Shown: one piece after another, positions 6,627 through 13,181 of the stretch
Position numbering within the stretch: the first letter of the stretch is position 1
Layout: each line of letters opens with the position of its first letter
Source of the DNA: a virus
Length of the DNA: 20,834 nucleotides
Virus record (IMG/VR): IMGVR_UViG_3300035698_004502
Location: 1 to 20,834 of that record
Strand: one strand, 5' to 3'
The notes under the pieces: generated by a model
The model's database searches: none
What the model was told of the DNA's origin: nothing
The model's input: only the letters and a program-made list of their open reading frames with translations
Translations under genes and position numbers: made by a program

Positions 6627-7607
6627 GGCTACGGGAGATTCGATCCAGTAACCGAGGGCAGTGGACAACACCTTGAAGACCATCTTCATGGTCGCCTGGA
6701 TGTAATCGACGGTGATTTCCTCGTCGGTCCAGGTGCGGTGGTGGAACTGCTGACCCTCGAACTTGCGCCAGAACATCGCACCCGCATTCGGCCGCAACTT
6801 CATGGGGCCGGTGCCGGGGTTGCCGTCGAGGTGCAAGAGCAACATGCCGTTGCCGTAGTTCCGGCTGTACGAAGCCGTCACGTTCTTGGCAGAGCTGTTG
6901 TAGAAACCTTCAGGCACGAACCAGCGTTCGACCCCGGTCGCCGCCGCCAGGTCCTCCAGGTCGCCCATGGCGCGGGAGGTACCGCCGGTGCGGTTCTGAA
7001 CCCAGTCGCGGATCGCGGGGTGGCGCCGGAGCTTCTTCCAGACCTCCAGACCCAGGATGCCGGTGTTGACCCGACGACCAGTGTTGTCACTGATCGTGGT
7101 GTCTGCGGTGTCGATGTCCTCGAGCGGGGTGGAGGCTACGCCGCTATCCGACCACTTGTTGGTGATCGACGCACTGGTTCCCCACTTGCCGGTGATGAAG
7201 GCGTCCGCGATGAAACTCGACTCGATCTCCATGTGGACCTGCATGTCCACGAACTCACGGAGATTCTGAGCGTCGGTGACTTCGTTGACGTCCGAGTCGT
7301 CCTCGACCTCATGGCTCATCGGGGTCTTGGCCCAGTGCTTCACGCACTCGTAGGACCCGCTCGACACGCCGAACTCGACGGTCGGTGCCTTGTCGTACAG
7401 ACCACCAGTGCTCGCCTGCACCCGCTTCCAGTCCTCAAGGTTCACTTCCAGGTAGGTACCAGACGACTTCTTGGCCTCCACCTCGGGGAAGATGTTGCCG
7501 GTCGCTGCCGGGTACCGCTTGACTGACTCATCCGTCTCGCGCCATGCCAACCCAAAGTCGTCATGGAGCGCGTCGGTGTGGACGTCGCCTCTGGTGATGT
7601 CGGCCAT
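6624..7607 (-). CDS. Major capsid protein (HK97-type fold expected)
   Basis: The 327-aa product starts at the ATG at 7607, with GGGAG 7 nt upstream. It has the profile of a phage major head subunit: no signal peptide, an N-terminal helical part (LAWRETDESVKRYPAATGNIFPEV), and a mid-protein helix VNTGILGLEVWKKLRRHPAIRDWVQ near residue 180. That helix matches the 'pNt.vlG..vw..L..HP.i.d...' segment common in capsid proteins. It is followed by a V-rich loop (ATGVERWFVPEGFYNSS). The C-terminal region ends with strands EITVDYIQATMKMVFKVL. It follows the protease/scaffold gene and two decoration genes, the normal order. There is no delta domain to be cleaved in an obvious way, as expected when scaffold is a separate product. 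The gene is closed by three stops in a row. Confidence 0.8.
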   Translation of the reverse strand: MADITRGDVHTDALHDDFGLAWRETDESVKRYPAATGNIFPEVEAKKSSGTYLEVNLEDWKRVQASTGGLYDKAPTVEFGVSSGSYECVKHWAKTPMSHEVEDDSDVNEVTDAQNLREFVDMQVHMEIESSFIADAFITGKWGTSASITNKWSDSGVASTPLEDIDTADTTISDNTGRRVNTGILGLEVWKKLRRHPAIRDWVQNRTGGTSRAMGDLEDLAAATGVERWFVPEGFYNSSAKNVTASYSRNYGNGMLLLHLDGNPGTGPMKLRPNAGAMFWRKFEGQQFHHRTWTDEEITVDYIQATMKMVFKVLSTALGYWIESPVA

Positions 7608-7687
7608 TGTGTAGCTCCCTTTCTGAAGGTCCGGGGCTCGAATGGCCTCTGGGGACGAATGCTAAAGCGTCGTATTTCCGCTAAGGA

Positions 7688-8098
7688 TCAGGGTCCGATT
7701 GTTCCGTGCTCGTCAAGGTCTACCTGGATGTAGACCCCATCCGCTGTTGCAGCCTGCAAGGCCCGGCAGCGGTAAATCTGACCGTCGGTATCCTTCAGGA
7801 CTCCGTGGCCAGTATTGGATGTCCCGATCATGTCACCGATGGCGATGTTCGAGGAGTTGGCGTCCACGAGCAGCCAGGAGCGCCCCGTGGTCTGGCAGGT
7901 GTCGATCTGCCCACTCTCGGGCTTGCCTTGGTTGATGCCCCAGGGAACGTCGGTGGCCGCGTTGGGCACGGTCGCAGTGAGAATGTTCCCGGTGGATGCG
8001 TTCGCGGTAGGCTGCTCGATGAAATGGTACTGGCTGCTGGACAGGTCTGCGGAAGCCTCGAAAGGCAACCCCTCTCCACCTAGTGATACGTTCGCCAT
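7688..8098 (-). CDS. Capsid decoration protein, copy 2
   Basis: The 136-aa product starts at the ATG at 8098 (AGGAG upstream). It is near-identical in length to the protein at 8115-8525, and by hand alignment about 110 of 136 residues match. Conserved features are GLPFEASA, SQYHFIEQPTA, GNILTATV, DVPWGINQGKP, TCQTTGRSWLLVDANS, a GTxxxGHGVLK turn, IYRCRALQAATAD and a VDLDxHGTIGP end. The layout (short N-terminal strand, then a compact beta core with 'GI.QGKP', a 'G..v.VdA' strand and 'G.AL.aATAD') fits DUF2190/gpD-like trimeric decoration proteins that cement the expanded capsid. Position between the protease and the capsid protein agrees. Both copies use different codons throughout, so the duplication is not recent. 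Confidence 0.7.
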   Translation of the reverse strand: MANVSLGGEGLPFEASADLSSSQYHFIEQPTANASTGNILTATVPNAATDVPWGINQGKPESGQIDTCQTTGRSWLLVDANSSNIAIGDMIGTSNTGHGVLKDTDGQIYRCRALQAATADGVYIQVDLDEHGTIGP

Positions 8099-8114
8099 GG
8101 TGCGCTCCTATGGA

Positions 8115-8525
8115 TCAGGGCCCGATGGTCCCGTGCTGATCCAGGTCAACTTGGATGTACATGTCGTCAGCGGTCGCCGCCTGCAGAGCCCGGCAACGGT
8201 AGATGTCGCCGTCACTGGATTTCAGAACCCCGTGGCCATCGGCATCAGTCCCTACCATCCCGCCGATGGGAATGTTCGGGCTGTTGGCGTCGACGAGCAA
8301 CCACGAGCGGCCGGTGGTCTGACAGGTGTCAATCGACCCGCTTGCCGGTTTGCCCTGATTGATGCCCCACGGCACGTCGTCCGCATGGTTGCAGACGGTC
8401 GCCGTGAGAATGTTCCCAGACGTCGCGTCGGCAGTCGGTTGCTCAATGAAGTGGTACTGGCTGGTTGCCAGGGACGCACTTGCCTCGAAAGGCAGCCCGC
8501 TTCCTCCCAGGGGTACATTCGCCAT
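8115..8525 (-). CDS. Capsid decoration protein, copy 1
   Basis: The 136-aa product starts at the ATG at 8525, with GAGGAG 8-10 nt upstream. It lies one short gap (16 nt) before its paralogue at 7688-8098. The sequence has the same architecture: GLPFEASA, SQYHFIEQPTA, then DVPWGINQGKP, a TCQTTGRSWLLVDANS strand, GHGVLK and RCRALQAATAD. Differences cluster in loops (for example TDADG against TSNTG, SSDGD against DTDGQ), the pattern of two surface variants on a shared core. Both copies keep cysteines in TCQ and RCR, so the pair could be a disulfide or structural element. I infer a decoration role from family resemblance and location. Two copies might form mixed trimers or occupy different capsid sites. 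Confidence 0.7.
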   Translation of the reverse strand: MANVPLGGSGLPFEASASLATSQYHFIEQPTADATSGNILTATVCNHADDVPWGINQGKPASGSIDTCQTTGRSWLLVDANSPNIPIGGMVGTDADGHGVLKSSDGDIYRCRALQAATADDMYIQVDLDQHGTIGP

Positions 8526-8596
8526 GATGCCGCTCCTCTATTGGTTGATCGGGTCTGGGCTCTGCGGCCTCTGGGATCCGTTCGTCGTCGTTGTGG

Positions 8597-9289
8597 TTAC
8601 TTGCCAGCGAGCGCCGAAGCGTTCTCGCGCGCAGCCTGGCTCATCGCCTCGTAGCGGGAGATCCCAGGGGTCTCCTTCATGATCTCGCTGGAGCGCTTCC
8701 GGGTAGCTTCGGCTCCCTCGGCCTTCTTGCTGGTGTCGGTGTTGATGCCTGTGGGGCCAACGCCGTGTCCCTTCATCCCGCCAACGTCGACCACGGGGCC
8801 GCGGTCAGCACGTTCCTTGACGTCGCGCTTGTACTCTTCGGGGTCGCGCATCAGCATCGCCACCAGGTCACCCTTGCGGCTCGCCTCGGCCAGACCCTTG
8901 TCGAGCACTTCGCGCTGTACCTGGTACTCGGCGGTCTGGGTCGCAGCCGCCCGGTCCATCGCGTCGAGCCGGCCAGTCATGGCCTCGATGTTCTTGTTGG
9001 CTTTCGCCAGGTCACCGGCGGTGGCGGTGGCGGTCTGGGTCTGCTTGTCAGCCTCCGCCTGCGCCTTGTCGGCCTCGGCCTTGTTCGCGTCCGCCTGCTC
9101 CTTCATGGCGGTAACGGCTGCGCCCACTTCCTCGGCGGTCGCTTTCTCGTTCAGGCCCAGGGTCTCCAGCACGCCAGCGGCTCGGTCAGCCTCGGGACGG
9201 GCGTCCAACTTGGCCAGGTGTGCGACGATGGTCGCCTCGTTGGCGTCCTCGGGCAACCGGGCTGCCTTGGCGATGTTCTTGAAGTCCAT
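8597..9289 (-). CDS. Nested in-frame scaffold protein (Mu gpZ-like)
   Basis: An ATG at 9289 (codon 337 of the protease gene, in frame) begins MDFKNIAKAARLPEDA. It is preceded by GTGGAGG with 8 nt spacing, a stronger site than several true starts here. It would give a 230-aa protein of only coiled-coil, Ala/Glu/Gln/Lys-rich sequence (EADKAQAEADKQTQ and RLDAMDRAAATQTAEYQVQ). That is what a capsid scaffold looks like. In phage Mu the I gene has the same arrangement, with the scaffold gpZ made from an internal start. A C-terminal helix (ISRYEAMSQAARENASALAGK) is where capsid binding usually resides. The ribosome site and composition are seen directly, and the analogy is knowledge of Mu. Confidence 0.72.
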   Translation of the reverse strand: MDFKNIAKAARLPEDANEATIVAHLAKLDARPEADRAAGVLETLGLNEKATAEEVGAAVTAMKEQADANKAEADKAQAEADKQTQTATATAGDLAKANKNIEAMTGRLDAMDRAAATQTAEYQVQREVLDKGLAEASRKGDLVAMLMRDPEEYKRDVKERADRGPVVDVGGMKGHGVGPTGINTDTSKKAEGAEATRKRSSEIMKETPGISRYEAMSQAARENASALAGK

Positions 9290-10297
9290 TTCGTCGTCCT
9301 CCACCTGTGTGGCGTTGTTGTTCTCAGGATTGGCTGAGGTACCCTTGATGTGTGACATTGTAACAAAGAACGGTACGTTGGTCAGGCCGCCCGCCACTAA
9401 CGTCTCTCCGAGGTACCCTGTTTGGCTGTTCGGATCGGAGTAGTTCCAGGACCACTCCGGCGAGTAGAAGTTGGCGTTCCCCGACACGATCTTATCGCGG
9501 GTTTCCTCGCTCCATGCGGGAAGGCACCAAAGCGACCCGTCATCCTTCCTAAACGCAGTACCGGGAAGGTGATAGCCCACAGCATCACTGGCCGCACCCT
9601 TCTCGAAAGACCCATGGTTTCGGTCGATCGGAAGGAGCGACGGAACACGGTTGTTGTTGATGCCGTCTTCAACGTTATCGAGCATGGCGTCGGTGATGTC
9701 CCAAAGAACCTTCGTCCCGGAACCTGTTTCACGCCACCAACTGCTCGGCTCGGGGAACAGTTGCAGCGGCTCACCGATGAAGAAGTCCGACCCGACCAGG
9801 GTGATCTTCTTCGGGTCGTCGGAGATCTCCACCACCGACGTAAACGCACCGCGAGTCCCGAGCGAATCACGGGACGCTTGGGCGTTCTGCTCCTTCGAAT
9901 AGTACTCGACCCATTTGCCGCCGCCTTGGTCGAGGTAGCGCCCGTCGATGTAGTCCGACACCAGGTCAACCATCTTCGCTTCGGCCAGGTGTGGGGACAG
10001 GTCGCTGAACCTCCACCAGGCGTTCTCGAGCAGCCGCTCCGGGTACTTGTCGGTGAGCCCCTTGGGCAGGTCTGCCGGGAAGTCATCCCACCTAGCCGCG
10101 GTGCTGGTAGCAGTCGCCACCACCCGCTTCTGCCAGGCTTCGTCCACCAGTTCAAAGACGCGCCCGACAGCCGCCCACGCCGTTTTGATGGCGCTTGGCT
10201 TGTCGGAATGCCCGGACGCCACGATGGAGTCGTAGACATTCTTGGCGAGGGACACTGCCTCCGCCGGCAACCCACTGAACACGTCTTTGAACAACAT
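8597..10297 (-). CDS. Capsid maturation protease (Mu gpI-like) with N-terminal ChaB-like domain and C-terminal scaffold
   Basis: The start is the ATG at 10297, overlapping the previous stop by one base (TGATG) with AAGGAG 7 nt upstream. This gives 566 aa. Residues about 9-50 (GLPAEAVSLAKNVYDSIVASG then AIKTAWAAVGRVFEL) look like a ChaB-type domain. Residues about 215-315 are the Mu I-like serine protease: IDRNHGSF with H228, VGYHLPG, then NANFYSPEW with S279, and GGLTNVPF. This matches the 'YFSP' and 'LTN.P' motifs of Mu gpI. From residue 337 on, the protein is Ala/Glu/Lys-rich coiled coil, the scaffold part. The protease processes the scaffold during capsid assembly. Its gene lies directly before the decoration and capsid genes. 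The ChaB fusion is unusual. Confidence 0.78.
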   Translation of the reverse strand: MLFKDVFSGLPAEAVSLAKNVYDSIVASGHSDKPSAIKTAWAAVGRVFELVDEAWQKRVVATATSTAARWDDFPADLPKGLTDKYPERLLENAWWRFSDLSPHLAEAKMVDLVSDYIDGRYLDQGGGKWVEYYSKEQNAQASRDSLGTRGAFTSVVEISDDPKKITLVGSDFFIGEPLQLFPEPSSWWRETGSGTKVLWDITDAMLDNVEDGINNNRVPSLLPIDRNHGSFEKGAASDAVGYHLPGTAFRKDDGSLWCLPAWSEETRDKIVSGNANFYSPEWSWNYSDPNSQTGYLGETLVAGGLTNVPFFVTMSHIKGTSANPENNNATQVEDDEMDFKNIAKAARLPEDANEATIVAHLAKLDARPEADRAAGVLETLGLNEKATAEEVGAAVTAMKEQADANKAEADKAQAEADKQTQTATATAGDLAKANKNIEAMTGRLDAMDRAAATQTAEYQVQREVLDKGLAEASRKGDLVAMLMRDPEEYKRDVKERADRGPVVDVGGMKGHGVGPTGINTDTSKKAEGAEATRKRSSEIMKETPGISRYEAMSQAARENASALAGK

Positions 10298-10512
10298 CAC
10301 GAACTCCTTTTCCGCCTGCGCCTCTGTAGGGACGCCAGGCTCTGTGGGTTGGCTGGGGCCAGTTCTGTCATCCCCGTTACGCCGATCTGGATGGACCATT
10401 TCGCCTTGCAGGTCTGACAGACAATCTCAACTACACCACCTGGCTCCTCGGCTGACTCGTCGAACAGTCGCCGGTTGCAGCCAGGGGTGAGGCAGTGTCG
10501 CTGGGTTGGCAT
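10297..10512 (-). CDS. Com-like zinc-ribbon protein
   Basis: The 71-aa product starts at the ATG at 10512, with its only nearby purine run being TGGTGAAG. It has C7-x4-C12 (HCLTPGCNRRL), then a second pair in EIVCQTCKAKWSI near residues 32-35, and a basic end (RRRRKRSS). The pattern 'C..CN..L......g.veI.C..Ck....' matches the Com family. In phage Mu, Com binds the mom mRNA and promotes its translation. Here it overlaps the protease start and has no mom partner in view. It may act as an RNA-binding regulator of the overlapping protease gene, or just as a small zinc-ribbon head protein. Confidence 0.55.
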   Translation of the reverse strand: MPTQRHCLTPGCNRRLFDESAEEPGGVVEIVCQTCKAKWSIQIGVTGMTELAPANPQSLASLQRRRRKRSS

Positions 10513-10513
10513 G

Positions 10514-10894
10514 TTACTTCACCAGGATCGGGGGCTGGTGGGTTCCTTCCTCGGCCGGGACGCCAGTTTTTCGGATCTCTTGCCCGCCAGCGGTGACCAG
10601 ACCTGTCGACACGCCCATCTGGGCTGCAGCCATGACGGCCATCCTGCGCATCACCAACCCGGCGGTCATCTCGGCGGTCCTCTCCGCGATCTCCCGGTTG
10701 TTGATGGACCCGGTGAGCTCCTTCGACTTGGAGTCGAACGCGGCCACGGCCTCTTGCTCGCTCGGGACCCGGACTGGCTTCCCGTCTCTTTCGACCTTCT
10801 CGGTTCCGTAGTGAATTTGCCCGTCCGCAGTTCTCACGCAGACCACTTCGATGGCGAAGATCAGTTCTGTGGTTTCCTGGGTCTTGTCAGTCAA
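10514..10894 (-). CDS. Hypothetical 126-aa protein, TTG start
   Basis: The frame starts at a TTG at 10894 that overlaps the portal stop (TTGA). GGAGG lies 8 nt upstream, and no ATG or GTG is in a better position, so a TTG start is most likely. The N-terminal half is beta-like (ELIFAIEVVCVRTADGQIHYGTE). The C-terminal part is helical and has a long methionine/alanine run (AERTAEMTAGLVMRRMAVMAAA) that could pack in a bundle. No catalytic motif is visible. It lies between portal-MuF and the Com-like gene. I do not recognise the family, and a role in head assembly is suggested only by position. Confidence 0.6.
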   Translation of the reverse strand: MTDKTQETTELIFAIEVVCVRTADGQIHYGTEKVERDGKPVRVPSEQEAVAAFDSKSKELTGSINNREIAERTAEMTAGLVMRRMAVMAAAQMGVSTGLVTAGGQEIRKTGVPAEEGTHQPPILVK

Positions 10895-13179
10895 GGTTCA
10901 TCCTCCGGCCCTCCTGGGGCTCTGTTGATGATTTCGTAGAGCCAGATGCACAGGCAGCGGTTCTTCCCGTGGCACCGGCGATTAGGTGGCATCAGTGATT
11001 CGTAGAGCGGGCTCCCGACTGTCGTCACGGTCCCGTTGGCGGCCACGCACTCCGTGCATGTGATCTTGTCCTCGAGCACACTGGAGTAGATGGCCTTCTC
11101 GATGTACTCGGAGTTGGCGACTGCTGCGGAGTGCCGCCCTGCGTTGTAGGCCGCAGAGGAAAGGTATCCGAACGCCACTGCTGCGACGACGAGCACCTTC
11201 TCCTCAAGCGACAGACGGAGCCCTTCCTCGTCGAACTCGCCAGTCCGTTGGAAGTCTGGGGCGTCGTCCTTGGCAACATTGGCCAGGCCATCAGCGACAC
11301 GGGTCAGGGACCGGCCCACTGTGTAGTCCGCGAAGTCCTGCCAACCGTCGCCGGTGTAGTCCTCTTCGGAGAAAACCGCAGTCGCCCGGCTGTTCCCTCG
11401 GATGGCCACGGCGAGCTCTGGATCTCCGTTCGCTTCCGCCTGGTCCGCCAACTCCTCAACGACGTGTCGGGCGCCGGCTCTTTTCACGTTGTCGAGCACC
11501 GGCGTCAACCGCGCGGTGTGGGCCTTGATCAACTCATCGCTGACACCCACGTCGTTGAGGCTGTCGAGCCCCTTGCCCTGGCGTTCTGCGACCTGGGCCA
11601 CGATGTCGTCGATGGCTATCTTTTGGAAGTCGGTGGACAGCGCCAGCAACTTCCGTTCGGCGTCGGCTTTGATGCCCCTGACTTCCGCCTGTGCGACCTG
11701 CGCCGCCATGCGCTCATGTTGGGACGTAGTGGAGTCCGCAACCGCCTGCGCCAGGACGTCCACCTGGGGGGCTGTTGCCTGCGCTGTGGGGCGTGGCGCT
11801 CTGGCCAGGGCCTCGGCTTGGACAGTGGCCGTGTCGTTCGGCTGCTTCGGCTGCTTCGGGTCGATCAGTTTGTCGGGGGAGTCCTTTGGGTCGCCGCCGA
11901 GATCCCACTCAGGCACAACCTCGATGGCGTCCTTCGACGGGGTGATCATCCCCAACTTGTCCCGGAACATCTTCTCGTCTTCGTCGTAGAACTTCAGCAC
12001 CTTGTGGGACAGCAGGACGTTCAGGGCGTTGATCAGTTCCTGCAGCGTCGGGTCGTCGAGGCCAATGGGCTTGCAGTCTGGGGTGCGGACGTCTTCGGCA
12101 AAGCCGTTCCAGCGTTTGATCCCTTCGAACATGTCGCGCTTGATCGACTTGCCAATCGAGCGGCCGTGGGACAACACCGCGCGGATGAACGCCTCGACGA
12201 ATGTCTCGTAGACGTTCTGGGCACCAGATGTGGACCCGCCGCCGAAGATGAGGAACTGCACCAGGGCGTTGGTTGCGATGGCGCGGTCGTGGGCATCGAC
12301 TGCCGGCCCGATCTCTTTGAGCGCGGTGCCGCTGACCTTGGTGTCCAGGACATCGATCTCACAATCATCCGTGTGGAGAAGGAAGCCCTGCTTGCTGACC
12401 CGGACGCTGCGGCCAAGGTTCTCGTACTCTGCCTTCTTCTCGTTGTAGAGGTGGGAGGGGACCTTGATCTTCGGGATGATCGTGGATGCCCGCTCGATGG
12501 CCACCGCCTGGCAGTTCAACTCGTGATACTTCATCTTCCAGTTTCGGTGGGATGCCCGCTGGAAGCCTACGCCCACAAGCGCGTTGCCGACTTTCCCGTG
12601 GGTGTAGATGATGCAGTTCTGGCGTGGGATGGGGTCCTTTACCGTCGCCCGGAAGTTCCAGGTGTCCTGCACGAGCGACAGGACGTTCCCTCGGTCGTCG
12701 GTGATGAAGTCGTTGATGCTGCCTGGGTAGCGCATCTCGCTGCCGATGGGTAGGAAAGCCTGCTCCTCATCGACCCACTCGACCTGCATCTCGACGATGG
12801 CCCAGGACCACAGGATGCCCATGGTCAACTCGTGGATCAGGTCGTCCCCTGACGCATTGGGTTGCTGGTAGAGCCCGCGCTCGCACAGGTCGCGGAGCCG
12901 GGTCTCCTCCGGGGTAGGCTCCTTCGGTGGGTCCACCCGGTAGGTGAGGCTGTCGAGCCAGAGTTTGATCACGTTCCAGACTGACTGGCACTGGCTGTCG
13001 CTCCGGACCATCTTCTCGTAGGTGGCGATGGCCGTCCGGAAGTTGGCGAAGTCGCGGTTGTACTCCGCCGGGTCGATCCCACTCCACATGGTGTGCGAAG
13101 AGTACGGCAGCCCGATCATCTTCTGCAGCTTCTGCGGGATGGGGATGTCGATGGTCTTCGGTGCTTTGTCGTCTGCCAT
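10891..13179 (-). CDS. Portal protein fused to a MuF-like head morphogenesis domain
   Basis: The start is the ATG at 13179, 2 nt after the terminase stop with GGAG 8 nt upstream. This gives 762 aa. Residues about 30-440 look like a portal of the DUF935/Mu gp29 kind: YEKMVRSDSQCQSVWNVIKLWLDSL at 54-78, GILWSWAIVEMQVEW at 121-135, FQRASHRNWKMKYHELN near 206-222, and a helix-rich part with FLIFGGGST at 309-317. A proline/alanine-rich linker (about 440-490) follows. Residues about 615-762 match the MuF minor head protein: AGRHSAAVANSEYI, SSVLEDKITCTECVAANG, PPNRRCHGKNRCLC. Portal and MuF are normally separate genes. Here no stop or frameshift separates them. The fused protein would serve both as the DNA gate and as an internal head protein. 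Confidence 0.75.
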   Translation of the reverse strand: MADDKAPKTIDIPIPQKLQKMIGLPYSSHTMWSGIDPAEYNRDFANFRTAIATYEKMVRSDSQCQSVWNVIKLWLDSLTYRVDPPKEPTPEETRLRDLCERGLYQQPNASGDDLIHELTMGILWSWAIVEMQVEWVDEEQAFLPIGSEMRYPGSINDFITDDRGNVLSLVQDTWNFRATVKDPIPRQNCIIYTHGKVGNALVGVGFQRASHRNWKMKYHELNCQAVAIERASTIIPKIKVPSHLYNEKKAEYENLGRSVRVSKQGFLLHTDDCEIDVLDTKVSGTALKEIGPAVDAHDRAIATNALVQFLIFGGGSTSGAQNVYETFVEAFIRAVLSHGRSIGKSIKRDMFEGIKRWNGFAEDVRTPDCKPIGLDDPTLQELINALNVLLSHKVLKFYDEDEKMFRDKLGMITPSKDAIEVVPEWDLGGDPKDSPDKLIDPKQPKQPNDTATVQAEALARAPRPTAQATAPQVDVLAQAVADSTTSQHERMAAQVAQAEVRGIKADAERKLLALSTDFQKIAIDDIVAQVAERQGKGLDSLNDVGVSDELIKAHTARLTPVLDNVKRAGARHVVEELADQAEANGDPELAVAIRGNSRATAVFSEEDYTGDGWQDFADYTVGRSLTRVADGLANVAKDDAPDFQRTGEFDEEGLRLSLEEKVLVVAAVAFGYLSSAAYNAGRHSAAVANSEYIEKAIYSSVLEDKITCTECVAANGTVTTVGSPLYESLMPPNRRCHGKNRCLCIWLYEIINRAPGGPEDEP

Positions 13180-13181
13180 GG

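Noticed and set aside
7661-7687. AT-richer stretch before the capsid gene as a promoter
   Set aside because: On the minus strand I see no convincing -35/-10 pair at proper spacing, only a local drop in GC.
9397-10275. 292-aa minus-strand frame within the protease gene
   Set aside because: Ser/Arg/Thr/Pro-rich with no domain. It is out of frame within the protease gene, whose own motifs are clear.
11131-12753. 540-aa plus-strand open frame opposite the portal gene
   Set aside because: It is antisense to the portal-MuF gene and has no ribosome site or recognisable motif. Its composition follows the third-position GC bias of the real gene.
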